Part shown: positions 32,683 to 40,699 of the stretch, in pieces
Position numbering within the stretch: position 1 is the first letter of the stretch
How the letters are laid out: every line of letters begins with the position of its first letter
Position numbers and translations under genes: made by a program
DNA from: Streptomyces adustus
GTDB taxonomy: Bacteria; Actinomycetota; Actinomycetes; Streptomycetales; Streptomycetaceae
Direction of reading: 5' to 3'
Assembly (NCBI RefSeq): GCF_009377175.1
Contig: NZ_VJZD01000011.1
Coordinates: forward strand, 1 to 64,000
DNA length: 64,000 nucleotides
The notes under the pieces: model-generated
Database searches by the model: none
Seen by the model: only the letters and a program-made list of their open reading frames with translations
Told to the model about the DNA's origin: nothing

Positions 32683-33828
32683 ATGACGGTGATGGAGCAG
32701 CGGGGCGGGTACCGCCCGACACCGCCGCCCGCCTGGCAGCCCAGGACCGATCCCGCGCCGCTGCTGCCCGACGCGGAGCCCTACCGCGTCCTCGGCACGC
32801 CGGCCGCCGCCAAGGCCGACCCGGAGCTGCTGCGGCGGCTGTACGCGCACGTGGTGCGCGGCCGCCGGTACAACGCGCAGGCCACCGCCCTCACCAAGCA
32901 GGGCCGACTCGCCGTCTACCCCTCCACCACCGGGCAGGAGGCGAGCGAGGTCGCCGCCGCGCTCGCCCTTCAGGAGCGGGACTGGCTCTTCCCCAGCTAC
33001 CGCGACACCCTGGCCGCCGTCGTGCGCGGGGTGGACCCGGTGCAGGCGCTCACCCTGCTGCGCGGTGACCGGCACACCGGCTACGACCCCTACGAGCACC
33101 GGGTCGCGCCCCTGTGCACCCCGCTCGCCACCCAGCTCCCGCACGCCGTCGGTCTGGCCCACGCGGCCCGCCTCAAGGGCGACGACGTGGTCGCGCTCGC
33201 CATGGTCGGCGACGGCGGCACCAGCGAGGGCGACTTCCACGAGGCCCTGAACTTCGCCGCCGTCTGGCAGGCCCCGGTCGTCTTCCTCGTCCAGAACAAC
33301 GGCTTCGCGATCTCCGTCCCGCTGGCCAAGCAGACCGCCGCGCCCTCCCTGGCCCACAAGGCCGTCGGGTACGGCATGCCGGGCCGCCTGGTGGACGGCA
33401 ACGACGCGGCCGCGGTGCACGAGGTCCTCGGCGAGGCCGTGGACCGTGCGCGCCAGGGCGGCGGCCCCACCCTCATCGAGGCGATCACGTACCGCATCGA
33501 CGCCCACACCAACGCCGACGACGCGACCCGCTACCGCGCCGCCGACGAGGTCGAGACCTGGCGGGCGCACGACCCGGTCGTGCTGCTGGAGCGCGAGCTG
33601 ACCGAGCGCGGCCTGCTCGACGAGGACGGCATCCGCGCGGTCCGCGACGACGCCGAGGCGATGGCCGCCGACCTGCGCGAACGCATGAACCAGGACCCGG
33701 TGCTCGACCCCATGGACCTGTTCGCCCACGTGTACGCCGAACCCACCCCGCAACTGCGCGAGCAGCGCGACCTGTTGCGGGCGGAACTGGCGGCCGAGCA
33801 CGACGACCGGGAAGGTACCCACCGATGA
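32683..33828 (+). CDS. bkdA: Branched-chain-type 2-oxoacid dehydrogenase E1 component, alpha subunit
   Basis: A 381-residue thiamine-diphosphate enzyme subunit from ATG 32683 with GAGGAGGTG upstream. The ThDP motif runs from VGDGGTSEGDFHEALNFA to QNNGFAISVP, as in BCKDH/PDH E1alpha. Together with the E1beta subunit it decarboxylates a 2-oxoacid and reductively acylates the lipoyl arm of E2. The stop overlaps the next start. A branched-chain substrate is inferred from the neighbouring Lrp regulator; pyruvate cannot be excluded. Confidence 0.93.
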   Translation: MTVMEQRGGYRPTPPPAWQPRTDPAPLLPDAEPYRVLGTPAAAKADPELLRRLYAHVVRGRRYNAQATALTKQGRLAVYPSTTGQEASEVAAALALQERDWLFPSYRDTLAAVVRGVDPVQALTLLRGDRHTGYDPYEHRVAPLCTPLATQLPHAVGLAHAARLKGDDVVALAMVGDGGTSEGDFHEALNFAAVWQAPVVFLVQNNGFAISVPLAKQTAAPSLAHKAVGYGMPGRLVDGNDAAAVHEVLGEAVDRARQGGGPTLIEAITYRIDAHTNADDATRYRAADEVETWRAHDPVVLLERELTERGLLDEDGIRAVRDDAEAMAADLRERMNQDPVLDPMDLFAHVYAEPTPQLREQRDLLRAELAAEHDDREGTHR

Positions 33829-34829
33829 CCACGGTCGCCGTCAAGCCGGCCACCATGGCGCAGGCCCTCACGCGGGCCCTGCGCGACGCCATGGCCGCCG
33901 ACCCCGCGGTGCACGTCCTGGGTGAGGACGTCGGCACCCTCGGCGGTGTCTTCCGCGTCACCGACGGTCTCGCCAAGGAGTTCGGCGAGGACCGCTGCAC
34001 GGACACCCCGCTGGCCGAGGCCGGCATCCTCGGCACGGCCGTCGGCATGGCGATGTACGGGCTGCGCCCGGTCGTCGAGATGCAGTTCGACGCGTTCGCC
34101 TACCCGGCGTTCGAGCAGCTCATCAGCCATGTCGCCCGGATGCGCAACCGCACCGGCGGCAGGATGCCGCTGCCGATCACCATCCGGGTCCCCTACGGCG
34201 GCGGCATCGGCGGTGTCGAGCACCACAGCGACTCCTCCGAGGCGTACTACATGGCGACCCCGGGGCTTCACGTCGTCACGCCCGCGACGGTCGCCGACGC
34301 CTACGGGCTGCTGCGCGCGTCCATCGCCTCCGACGATCCGGTCGTCTTCCTCGAACCCAAGCGCCTGTACTGGTCGAAGGACACCTGGAACCCGGAGGAC
34401 CCGGGGACGGTCGAGCCGATCGGCCGCGCCGTGGTGCGGCGCACGGGCCGCAGTGCCACGCTCATCACCTACGGTCCGTCGGTGCCCGTCTGCCTCGAAG
34501 CCGCCGAGGCGGCCCGGGCGGAGGGCTGGGACCTCGAAGTCGTCGACCTGCGCTCCCTGGTGCCGTTCGACGACGAGACGGTCTGCGCCTCGGTGCGACG
34601 CACCGGACGGGCGGTCGTCGTGCACGAGTCGGGCGGCTTCGGCGGCCCCGGCGGGGAGATCGCCGCCCGGGTCACGGAACGCTGCTTCCACCACCTGGAG
34701 GCACCGGTGCTGCGCGTCGCGGGATTCGACATCCCGTACCCGCCGCCGATGCTGGAGCGTCACCACCTGCCCGGCGTGGACCGGATCCTGGACGCCGTGG
34801 CGCGTCTGCAATGGGAGGCGGACAACTGA
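33825..34829 (+). CDS. bkdB: 2-oxoacid dehydrogenase E1 component, beta subunit
   Basis: A 334-residue transketolase-fold subunit from ATG 33825 (four-base overlap ATGA with the alpha gene). The family region VHVLGEDVGTLGGVFRVTDGL, the ThDP-interacting glutamate in DTPLAEAGILGTAVGMA, and the C-terminal domain (VVDLRSLVPFDDETV) are present at normal length. It forms the alpha2beta2 E1 with the preceding product. Its stop overlaps the E2 start, so all three subunits are translationally coupled. Confidence 0.94.
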   Translation: MTTVAVKPATMAQALTRALRDAMAADPAVHVLGEDVGTLGGVFRVTDGLAKEFGEDRCTDTPLAEAGILGTAVGMAMYGLRPVVEMQFDAFAYPAFEQLISHVARMRNRTGGRMPLPITIRVPYGGGIGGVEHHSDSSEAYYMATPGLHVVTPATVADAYGLLRASIASDDPVVFLEPKRLYWSKDTWNPEDPGTVEPIGRAVVRRTGRSATLITYGPSVPVCLEAAEAARAEGWDLEVVDLRSLVPFDDETVCASVRRTGRAVVVHESGGFGGPGGEIAARVTERCFHHLEAPVLRVAGFDIPYPPPMLERHHLPGVDRILDAVARLQWEADN

Positions 34830-36271
34830 TGGCACAGGTGCTGGAGTTCAAGCTCCCCGACCTCGGCGAGGGGCTCACCGAGGCGGAGATCGTGCGCTGG
34901 CTGGTGCAGGTCGGCGACGTCGTCGCCATCGACCAGCCGGTCGTCGAGGTCGAGACGGCCAAGGCGATGGTCGAGGTGCCCTGCCCCTACGGCGGTGTGG
35001 TCACCGCCCGCTTCGGCGACGAGGGCACCGAACTGCCAGTCGGGGCACCCCTGCTGACGGTCGCGGTCGGTGGACCGGCCGTCGCCGACGAGGACACGGG
35101 CTCCGGCAACGTCCTGGTCGGATATGGGACGGGAGCGGCTCCGGCGCGACGCAGGCGGGTGCGTCCCGCGGACCGGCCGGTGTCTTCCGCAGGTCCCCTG
35201 ACCTCCGCCGGGCAGCCTGCCTCCGCAGGGGCCGTGGCCTCCGCCGGGCGGCTCGCTTCCGCCGAGGCCGTGGCCGCGGGGCGCGAGTCCGTGGCGGGTT
35301 CGTCCGCGACCGGTTCGTCCGTGGCCGGGTCGCTCTCCGACGGGCCCGTGCCCGTGATCTCGCCCCTCGTGCGCAGGCTCGCGCGGGAGAACGGGCTGGA
35401 TCTGCGTGAGCTGACCGGCTCCGGGCCGGACGGGCTGATCCTGCGGGCGGACGTCGAGTACGCGCTGAAGGCGGCCACCGCCCCGCAGCGGCCGGCCGAA
35501 CCCTCCGCCGCGGCGCACCTGCGGGTGCCGTCGACGGCCGCGCAGCCGTCCCTCGCCGCGACCGCCGCGACCCCCGGGTCCGGCGAGACCCGCGTCCCTC
35601 TCAAGGGCATCCGGGGCGCCGTCGCCGACAAGCTGTCCCGCAGCCGGCGCGAGATCCCGGACGCGACCTGCTGGGTGGACGCCGACGCGACGGAGCTGAT
35701 GCGGGCCCGGGCCGCCATGAACGCGGCCGGAGGACCGAAGATCTCCCTCATCGCGCTGCTGGCCCGGATCTGCACCGCGGCCCTGGCCCGGTATCCGGAG
35801 CTCAACTCCACCGTCGACCTGGACGCCAGGGAGATCGTCCGGCTCGACCGGGTGCACCTGGGCTTCGCCGCGCAGACCGAGCGCGGGCTGGTCGTCCCCG
35901 TGGTCCGGGACGCGCACGCACAGGACGCGGAGGGACTCACCGAGCAGTTCGCCCGGCTGACCGAGGCGGCCCGCACCGGCACGCTGACCCCCGGTGACCT
36001 GACCGGCGGGACCTTCACCCTCAACAACTACGGGGTGTTCGGGGTCGACGGTTCCACGCCGATCATCAACCATCCCGAGGCGGCCATGCTCGGTGTCGGC
36101 CGTATCGTCCCCAGGCCCTGGGTGCACGAGGGCGAACTCGCGGTCCGGCAGGTCGTCCAGCTCTCGCTCACCTTCGACCACCGGGTGTGCGACGGCGGGA
36201 CGGCGGGCGGGTTCCTGCGCCATGTGGCGGACTGCGTGGAACAGCCGGCGGTACTGCTCCGTTCCTTGTGA
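34829..36271 (+). CDS. bkdC: 2-oxoacid dehydrogenase E2 component (dihydrolipoamide acyltransferase)
   Basis: A 480-residue protein; ATG 34829 overlaps the E1beta stop. One lipoyl domain (residues 1-80, lipoyl-lysine in VETAKAMVEVP) is followed by an Ala/Ser/Gly linker with repeated SAG motifs, a peripheral subunit-binding domain (ISPLVRRLARENGLDLREL), and the catalytic domain ending at SLTFDHRVCDGGTAGGF with the HxxxDG active site. It transfers the acyl group to CoA. The E3 lipoamide dehydrogenase gene is absent from this window and must be supplied elsewhere. Confidence 0.94.
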   Translation: MAQVLEFKLPDLGEGLTEAEIVRWLVQVGDVVAIDQPVVEVETAKAMVEVPCPYGGVVTARFGDEGTELPVGAPLLTVAVGGPAVADEDTGSGNVLVGYGTGAAPARRRRVRPADRPVSSAGPLTSAGQPASAGAVASAGRLASAEAVAAGRESVAGSSATGSSVAGSLSDGPVPVISPLVRRLARENGLDLRELTGSGPDGLILRADVEYALKAATAPQRPAEPSAAAHLRVPSTAAQPSLAATAATPGSGETRVPLKGIRGAVADKLSRSRREIPDATCWVDADATELMRARAAMNAAGGPKISLIALLARICTAALARYPELNSTVDLDAREIVRLDRVHLGFAAQTERGLVVPVVRDAHAQDAEGLTEQFARLTEAARTGTLTPGDLTGGTFTLNNYGVFGVDGSTPIINHPEAAMLGVGRIVPRPWVHEGELAVRQVVQLSLTFDHRVCDGGTAGGFLRHVADCVEQPAVLLRSL

Positions 36272-36296
36272 TCGCCGCGGCGCGCATACTCGGTGC

Positions 36297-37286
36297 GTGA
36301 CCGACTACGAGCCCCTCGGCGCCCCGGCAGACCCGGGTGACCCCGGCGACGGCGCGGCGTACGACGCCGTGGTGCTCGCCGGGGGCGGCGCCCGGCGGCT
36401 CGGCGGCGCGGACAAGCCCGGCGTGCGGGTGGGCGGGCGGACGCTGCTCGACCGCGTGCTCGGCGCCTGTGCCGACGCGCGGACGACCGTCGTCGTGGCC
36501 GACCCCAGGCCCACCGTCCGGCCCGTGCGGTGGGCGCGCGAGGACCCGCCCGGCGCGGGACCCGTCGCCGCGCTCGACGCCGGGCTCGGGCACACCACGG
36601 CGGAACACGTCCTGGTGCTCTCCGCCGACCTGCCGTTCCTCGCGCCGGGAACGGTACGGCTGCTGCTGCGCGCCCTGCGGTCCTCGGGTGCGGACGGCGC
36701 GCTGCTCACCGATGCCGACGGCCGCGAGCAGCCGCTGGTGGCCGCCTACCGCGTCCAGGCGCTGCGCGACGGTCTGCGCGCGCTCGCCGACGGCCACGGG
36801 GGCCACGACGGCCGCAGCGACCGCGACGGCCGGGGCGGTCTCGTCGGGCTGCCGCTGCGTCGGCTGACCGCCGGTCTCGACCTCACCCGTGTCCCGGACC
36901 CGGTCGCCTCTTTCGACTGCGACACCTGGGACGACATCGCCACCGCCAGGTCACGCATCAGGGAGCATGGGCACGTGTTGGATGAATGGATTTCCGCGGT
37001 CAAGGACGAACTGGGCATCGAGCTGGACGTCGACACCGGCGTTCTGCTCGACCTCGCCAGGGACGCCGCCCATGGTGTCGCACGGCCCGCGGCGCCGCTG
37101 ACCACCTTCCTGGTCGGCTACGCGGCCGCACGGGCCGAGGGCGGCCCCGAGGCGGTCGCGGAGGCCGCCCGCAAGGCGGCCGCACTGGCGCTGCGCTGGG
37201 CGCAGGAGGACCCCGCCGGGGGCAAGCCCGCCGACCCGGCTCCGGACCCCGCCGCCGCTTCGGACGCCCGCCCGGACGCCGGGTGA
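36297..37286 (+). CDS. MobA-like nucleotidyltransferase fused to a DUF6457 domain
   Basis: A 329-residue protein from GTG 36297; CATACT ends 6 nt before the start, suggesting a leaderless mRNA. Residues about 20-215 are a GT-A nucleotidyltransferase with VVLAGGGARRLGGADKP, SADLPFL and FDCDTWDDI, as in MobA (GTP to Mo-cofactor guanylyltransferase). The C-terminal about 90 residues (HVLDEWISAVKDELGIEL onward) are a helical DUF6457 domain, normally a separate small protein, fused here. Its stop overlaps the moeA start, supporting a molybdenum-cofactor role. Confidence 0.88.
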   Translation: MTDYEPLGAPADPGDPGDGAAYDAVVLAGGGARRLGGADKPGVRVGGRTLLDRVLGACADARTTVVVADPRPTVRPVRWAREDPPGAGPVAALDAGLGHTTAEHVLVLSADLPFLAPGTVRLLLRALRSSGADGALLTDADGREQPLVAAYRVQALRDGLRALADGHGGHDGRSDRDGRGGLVGLPLRRLTAGLDLTRVPDPVASFDCDTWDDIATARSRIREHGHVLDEWISAVKDELGIELDVDTGVLLDLARDAAHGVARPAAPLTTFLVGYAAARAEGGPEAVAEAARKAAALALRWAQEDPAGGKPADPAPDPAAASDARPDAG

Positions 37287-38680
37287 CCGCCCGTCGGACC
37301 CCGGCCGGGCCGGGCGCCGAGAGTGTCCGGGACCCGGAGGATCTCGACGTCGAGGAGGTGCTCGCGCTCGTGAACGAGAACAGGGGCCCCGCCCCGGCCG
37401 CCCCGCGTCCCGTGACCGCCCCGAAGGCGACCGGCGAGCGCGGGGAGGCCGTCCACGCATCGCAGGACCGCCACCACAAGGCCACCCCCTGGCCGGAGGC
37501 ACGCGCGATCGCCGAGCGCGCCGCCCGGCGCGCTGCCGCTCGCCGCACCCCCGTCTCCGTCCTGCTCGACGGCGCCCTCGGCCTCGTCCTGGCCGCACCG
37601 CTCGCGGCCCTCACCGACCTCCCCTCCTTCGACACCTCGGCCATGGACGGCTGGGCGGTCGCAGGGCCCGGCCCCTGGGACGTACGGGACGAAGGGATAC
37701 TGGCGGGACAGGCGGACCCCGGGACCCTGGGTGACGGCCAGGCCGTCCGGATCGCCACCGGCGCCCGCGTCCCGTCGGACACGACCGCGGTACTGCGCAG
37801 CGAGCACGGCCGCACGGACGACAAGGCCCGGCTCTACGCCACCCGTGAGCTCCCGCACGGGCAGGACATCCGCCCGCGCGGTCAGGAGTGCCGCAGCGGC
37901 GACCAGTTGCTCCCCACCGGCACCCTGGTGACCCCGGCCGTGCTCGGCCTCGCCGCGGCGGCCGGGTACGACACCCTCAGCGTGGTCCCCCGCCCCCGCG
38001 TCGACGTCCTCGTCCTCGGCGACGAACTGCTCACCGAGGGCCGGCCGCACGACGGTCTGATCAGGGACGCACTGGGCCCGATGCTGCCGCCCTGGCTGCG
38101 CGCCCTGGGCGCCGAGGTCGGCGCCGTCCGCCATCTGGGAGACGACCCGAAGGCTTTGGGCAAGACCCTCGCGACCTCCGACGCGGACGTGATCGTGACC
38201 ACCGGCGGCACCGCCGCGGGTCCCGTCGACCACCTCCACCCCACGCTCGACCGGCTCGGTGCCGAGCTCCTGGTCGACGGCGTCGAGGTGCGTCCGGGCC
38301 ATCCCATGCTGCTGGCCCGGATGCAGAGCGACCAGCACCTCGTCGGCCTGCCCGGCAACCCGCTCGCGGCCGTCTCCGGCCTGCTCACCCTTGCCGAGCC
38401 GCTGCTGCGGGTGCTGGCCGCGCGTCCCGCTCCGGAGCCGTATGCGATGCCCCTCCAGGAGGAGGCGCACGGGCATCCGCACGACACCCGGCTCGTCCCC
38501 GTCGTGCTGCGCGGCGACCGTGCCCTGCCGTTGCACTACAACGGCCCGGCGATGCTGCGGGGCATCGCGGCGGCCGACGCCCTCGCGGTCGTACCGCCGG
38601 GCGGTGTCCGGCGGGATCAGGAGGCGGACCTGCTCGACCTGCCGTGGGCTAGCGCCGGCGTTGCCGCCTGTTTCACGTGA
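37283..38680 (+). CDS. moeA: Molybdopterin molybdenumtransferase MoeA-like
   Basis: A 465-residue protein; GTG 37283 overlaps the preceding stop. An extra 60-70-residue charged N-terminus precedes the MoeA core. Recognisable elements are SAMDGWAV, the GDELLTEG strand, TTGGTAAGPVDHLHPTL and GLPGNPLAAVSG. It inserts molybdate into adenylated molybdopterin. MDGYA is MDGWAV and the TTGG loop reads TAAGPVD rather than the usual VSxGxxD, so it belongs to a divergent actinobacterial branch. The last three codons and the stop lie within a perfect parS site. Confidence 0.9.
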   Translation: MTARRTPAGPGAESVRDPEDLDVEEVLALVNENRGPAPAAPRPVTAPKATGERGEAVHASQDRHHKATPWPEARAIAERAARRAAARRTPVSVLLDGALGLVLAAPLAALTDLPSFDTSAMDGWAVAGPGPWDVRDEGILAGQADPGTLGDGQAVRIATGARVPSDTTAVLRSEHGRTDDKARLYATRELPHGQDIRPRGQECRSGDQLLPTGTLVTPAVLGLAAAAGYDTLSVVPRPRVDVLVLGDELLTEGRPHDGLIRDALGPMLPPWLRALGAEVGAVRHLGDDPKALGKTLATSDADVIVTTGGTAAGPVDHLHPTLDRLGAELLVDGVEVRPGHPMLLARMQSDQHLVGLPGNPLAAVSGLLTLAEPLLRVLAARPAPEPYAMPLQEEAHGHPHDTRLVPVVLRGDRALPLHYNGPAMLRGIAAADALAVVPPGGVRRDQEADLLDLPWASAGVAACFT

Positions 38681-38683
38681 AAC
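38670..38683. other. Perfect parS site across the moeA stop codon
   Basis: GTTTCACGTGAAAC is the exact Streptomyces parS palindrome, bound by ParB for origin segregation at sporulation. The last moeA codons (TTC ACG TGA) are part of it. It lies in the short gap between convergent genes, so there is no promoter role to explain the palindrome. Confidence 0.9.
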
Positions 38684-38702
38684 GTCCCCACCCGCGGCGC
38701 CG

Positions 38703-39818
38703 TCAGAGCGCAGGGGTGGGGACGGCCCGGCTCACGACGATGACGTGGTCGCCCGCGCGCATGTCCGTCAGCCGGGCGTCGCTGTAGTCCAGCAGCTGCC
38801 CGCCGCGTACGACGGCGACGACCAGGTCCGCGCTGTCGCGGGGGGCACGGCCCACCTCGTCGTCCAGGACGGGACGCTCGATCAGGTCCAGGCCGCTGCC
38901 GAGAGTCATCAGGTCCTCCAGGGTCCGGGCCACCGACGGGCTCACCATGGACACCCCGAGCAGCCTGCCCGCCGAGCTGGAGCTGGTGATGACGGTGTCC
39001 GCACCGCTCTGCTTGAGCAGGGGCGCGTTCTCGTCCTCCCGGACGGCGGCGACGATCGTGGCGCGCCGGTTCAGCTGCCGGGCGGTCAGGGCGACCAGGG
39101 CGGCCGTGTCGTCGCGCTGCGGGGCCACGATCACCCGTGCGGCGTTCTGGACCTCGGCCTTGAGCAGGGTCTCGGAGCGGGTGGCGTCCCCCGTCACGGA
39201 CACCAGTCCGTCCTCCCCGGCGAGGTCGGCGACCTTGTGCTGGGCGTCCACGACGACGATCCGGTCCTTGGCGATGCCCTGTCCGACCAGTGTCTGAACG
39301 GCGTGACGGCCCTTGGTCCCGTAACCGATGACCACGACGTGGTCGCGGGTCCGGGCCCGCCAGCGGTGGATGCGGACCTGCTGGCGGGTGCGCTCGGTCA
39401 GGACCTCCAGGGTGGTGCCGACCAGGATGATCAGGAACAGCACGCGCAGGGGCGTGACGACGAGGATGTTGGTGAGCCGGGCGGAGTCGCTGACCGGGGT
39501 GATGTCGCCGTAGCCGGTGGTGGAGAGGGTGACTGTGGCGTAGTACGCGGAGTCCAGGAAGTCGACCGATTCGTCGGCGCTGTCGTGGTAGCCGGCCCGG
39601 TCGACGTAGACCACCAGCGTGGTGACGGCCAGCACCAGCAGGGCCAGGGCCAGGCGGCGCAGCACCTGCTGCAAGGGAGGTGTGGCGCTCTGGGTCGGCA
39701 TGGAGATGGACCGGCCCGCCTCGGCGTCGTCACGCGCCTCGGTGCTGGTCCGGTACCAGACGGAACGCAGAAGGGAGAGCCTTTTCGTCCGGTATGGCGG
39801 TTGTCGCTGGTCGTTCAT
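38703..39818 (-). CDS. Two-helix potassium channel with RCK (TrkA-N) domain
   Basis: A 371-residue protein from ATG 39818 with AGGGGGCAC upstream. A cytoplasmic N-terminus of about 50 residues leads to TM1 (LALALLVLAVTTLVVYV), a pore helix with the K+ selectivity filter TTGYGD (residues 100-105), and TM2 (VLFLIILVGTTLEVL). From residue 159 an RCK domain starts with the Rossmann motif VVVIGYGTKGRHAV and continues to a C-terminal lobe. RCK domains gate K+ channels in response to nucleotide or ions. The gene is divergent from a paralogous free RCK protein. Confidence 0.92.
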   Translation of the reverse strand: MNDQRQPPYRTKRLSLLRSVWYRTSTEARDDAEAGRSISMPTQSATPPLQQVLRRLALALLVLAVTTLVVYVDRAGYHDSADESVDFLDSAYYATVTLSTTGYGDITPVSDSARLTNILVVTPLRVLFLIILVGTTLEVLTERTRQQVRIHRWRARTRDHVVVIGYGTKGRHAVQTLVGQGIAKDRIVVVDAQHKVADLAGEDGLVSVTGDATRSETLLKAEVQNAARVIVAPQRDDTAALVALTARQLNRRATIVAAVREDENAPLLKQSGADTVITSSSSAGRLLGVSMVSPSVARTLEDLMTLGSGLDLIERPVLDDEVGRAPRDSADLVVAVVRGGQLLDYSDARLTDMRAGDHVIVVSRAVPTPAL

Positions 39819-39943
39819 CGCGTGCCCCCTGTGGCGGTGATCCGGAAAGTCGGCACCATGGTGGCCGACACGGGCGTACACGTCACGAGCAACACGTCCG
39901 CCGCGGCGCGCCCGTCGCGGTGCATCACCATCGGAGGCCCACC

Positions 39944-40633
39944 TTGCGCGACCATATTGTCGTCGTCGGCTTCGGCACGAAGGGCCGGTCCGCGATCCGG
40001 TCCGCCTGTGCGTCCGGCCTGAAGCAGAGCCAGGTCGTGGTGATCGACCCCAGCGCGACGGTGATCGCCGCCGCGACGGCCGAGGGCTATGAGGGGATCG
40101 TCGGGGACGCGACCCGCAGCGATGTGCTGCGGCGGGCCGAGGTGCACCGGGCGGGCCGGATCATCATCGCCACGCAGCGCGACGACACGGCCGTCCTGGT
40201 GGTCCTGACGGCTCGGCAGCTCAACCGTACGGCGAAGATCGTGGCCGCCGTGCGCGAGGAGGAGAACGCCCCGCTGCTGAAGCAGTCCGGTGCCGACGAG
40301 GTCATCACCAGCGCCGGTGCGGCCGGCCGGCTGCTGGGCCTGTCCGTGCTCAGCCCCTCCGCCGGGCGGGTCATGGAGGACCTCATCCAGCAGGGCGCCG
40401 GACTCGATCTCGTCGAACGGCCCGTCACCAAGGCCGAGGCGGGGCGCGGCCCGCGCGAGACCGACGACCTGGTGGTCAGCGTCGTACGGGGACACCGCCT
40501 CCTCGGTTACGACGACCCCGCGGTCGGCCTGCTGGAGCCGACGGACCGGCTGATCACGATCGTCCGGGTGCCGCCGGACGGCCCCCGGGGCGCCTCCGGC
40601 ACGCCGAGCGTCCCGCCGCTCCCACCGGCCTGA
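39944..40633 (+). CDS. Stand-alone RCK (TrkA-N/TrkA-C) protein, paralogue of the adjacent channel domain
   Basis: A 229-residue protein. TTG 39944 is chosen because GGAGG lies 8 nt upstream and the sequence starts directly at the RCK fold (DHIVVVGFGTKGR). It aligns along its length with residues 159 onward of the channel encoded divergently, sharing GDATRS, QRDDTA, LTARQLNR and ENAPLLKQSGAD. It has no membrane segment, so it is likely to be a regulatory subunit that joins or competes in the octameric gating ring of the channel. A role with another transporter is possible. Confidence 0.85.
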   Translation: MRDHIVVVGFGTKGRSAIRSACASGLKQSQVVVIDPSATVIAAATAEGYEGIVGDATRSDVLRRAEVHRAGRIIIATQRDDTAVLVVLTARQLNRTAKIVAAVREEENAPLLKQSGADEVITSAGAAGRLLGLSVLSPSAGRVMEDLIQQGAGLDLVERPVTKAEAGRGPRETDDLVVSVVRGHRLLGYDDPAVGLLEPTDRLITIVRVPPDGPRGASGTPSVPPLPPA

Positions 40634-40699
40634 GCGGCGCCGCTCCGAGGCCCGTGGGGCGGCGCGATCGGGAGACGCGGCGGGAGTAGCGTCCCTTCC

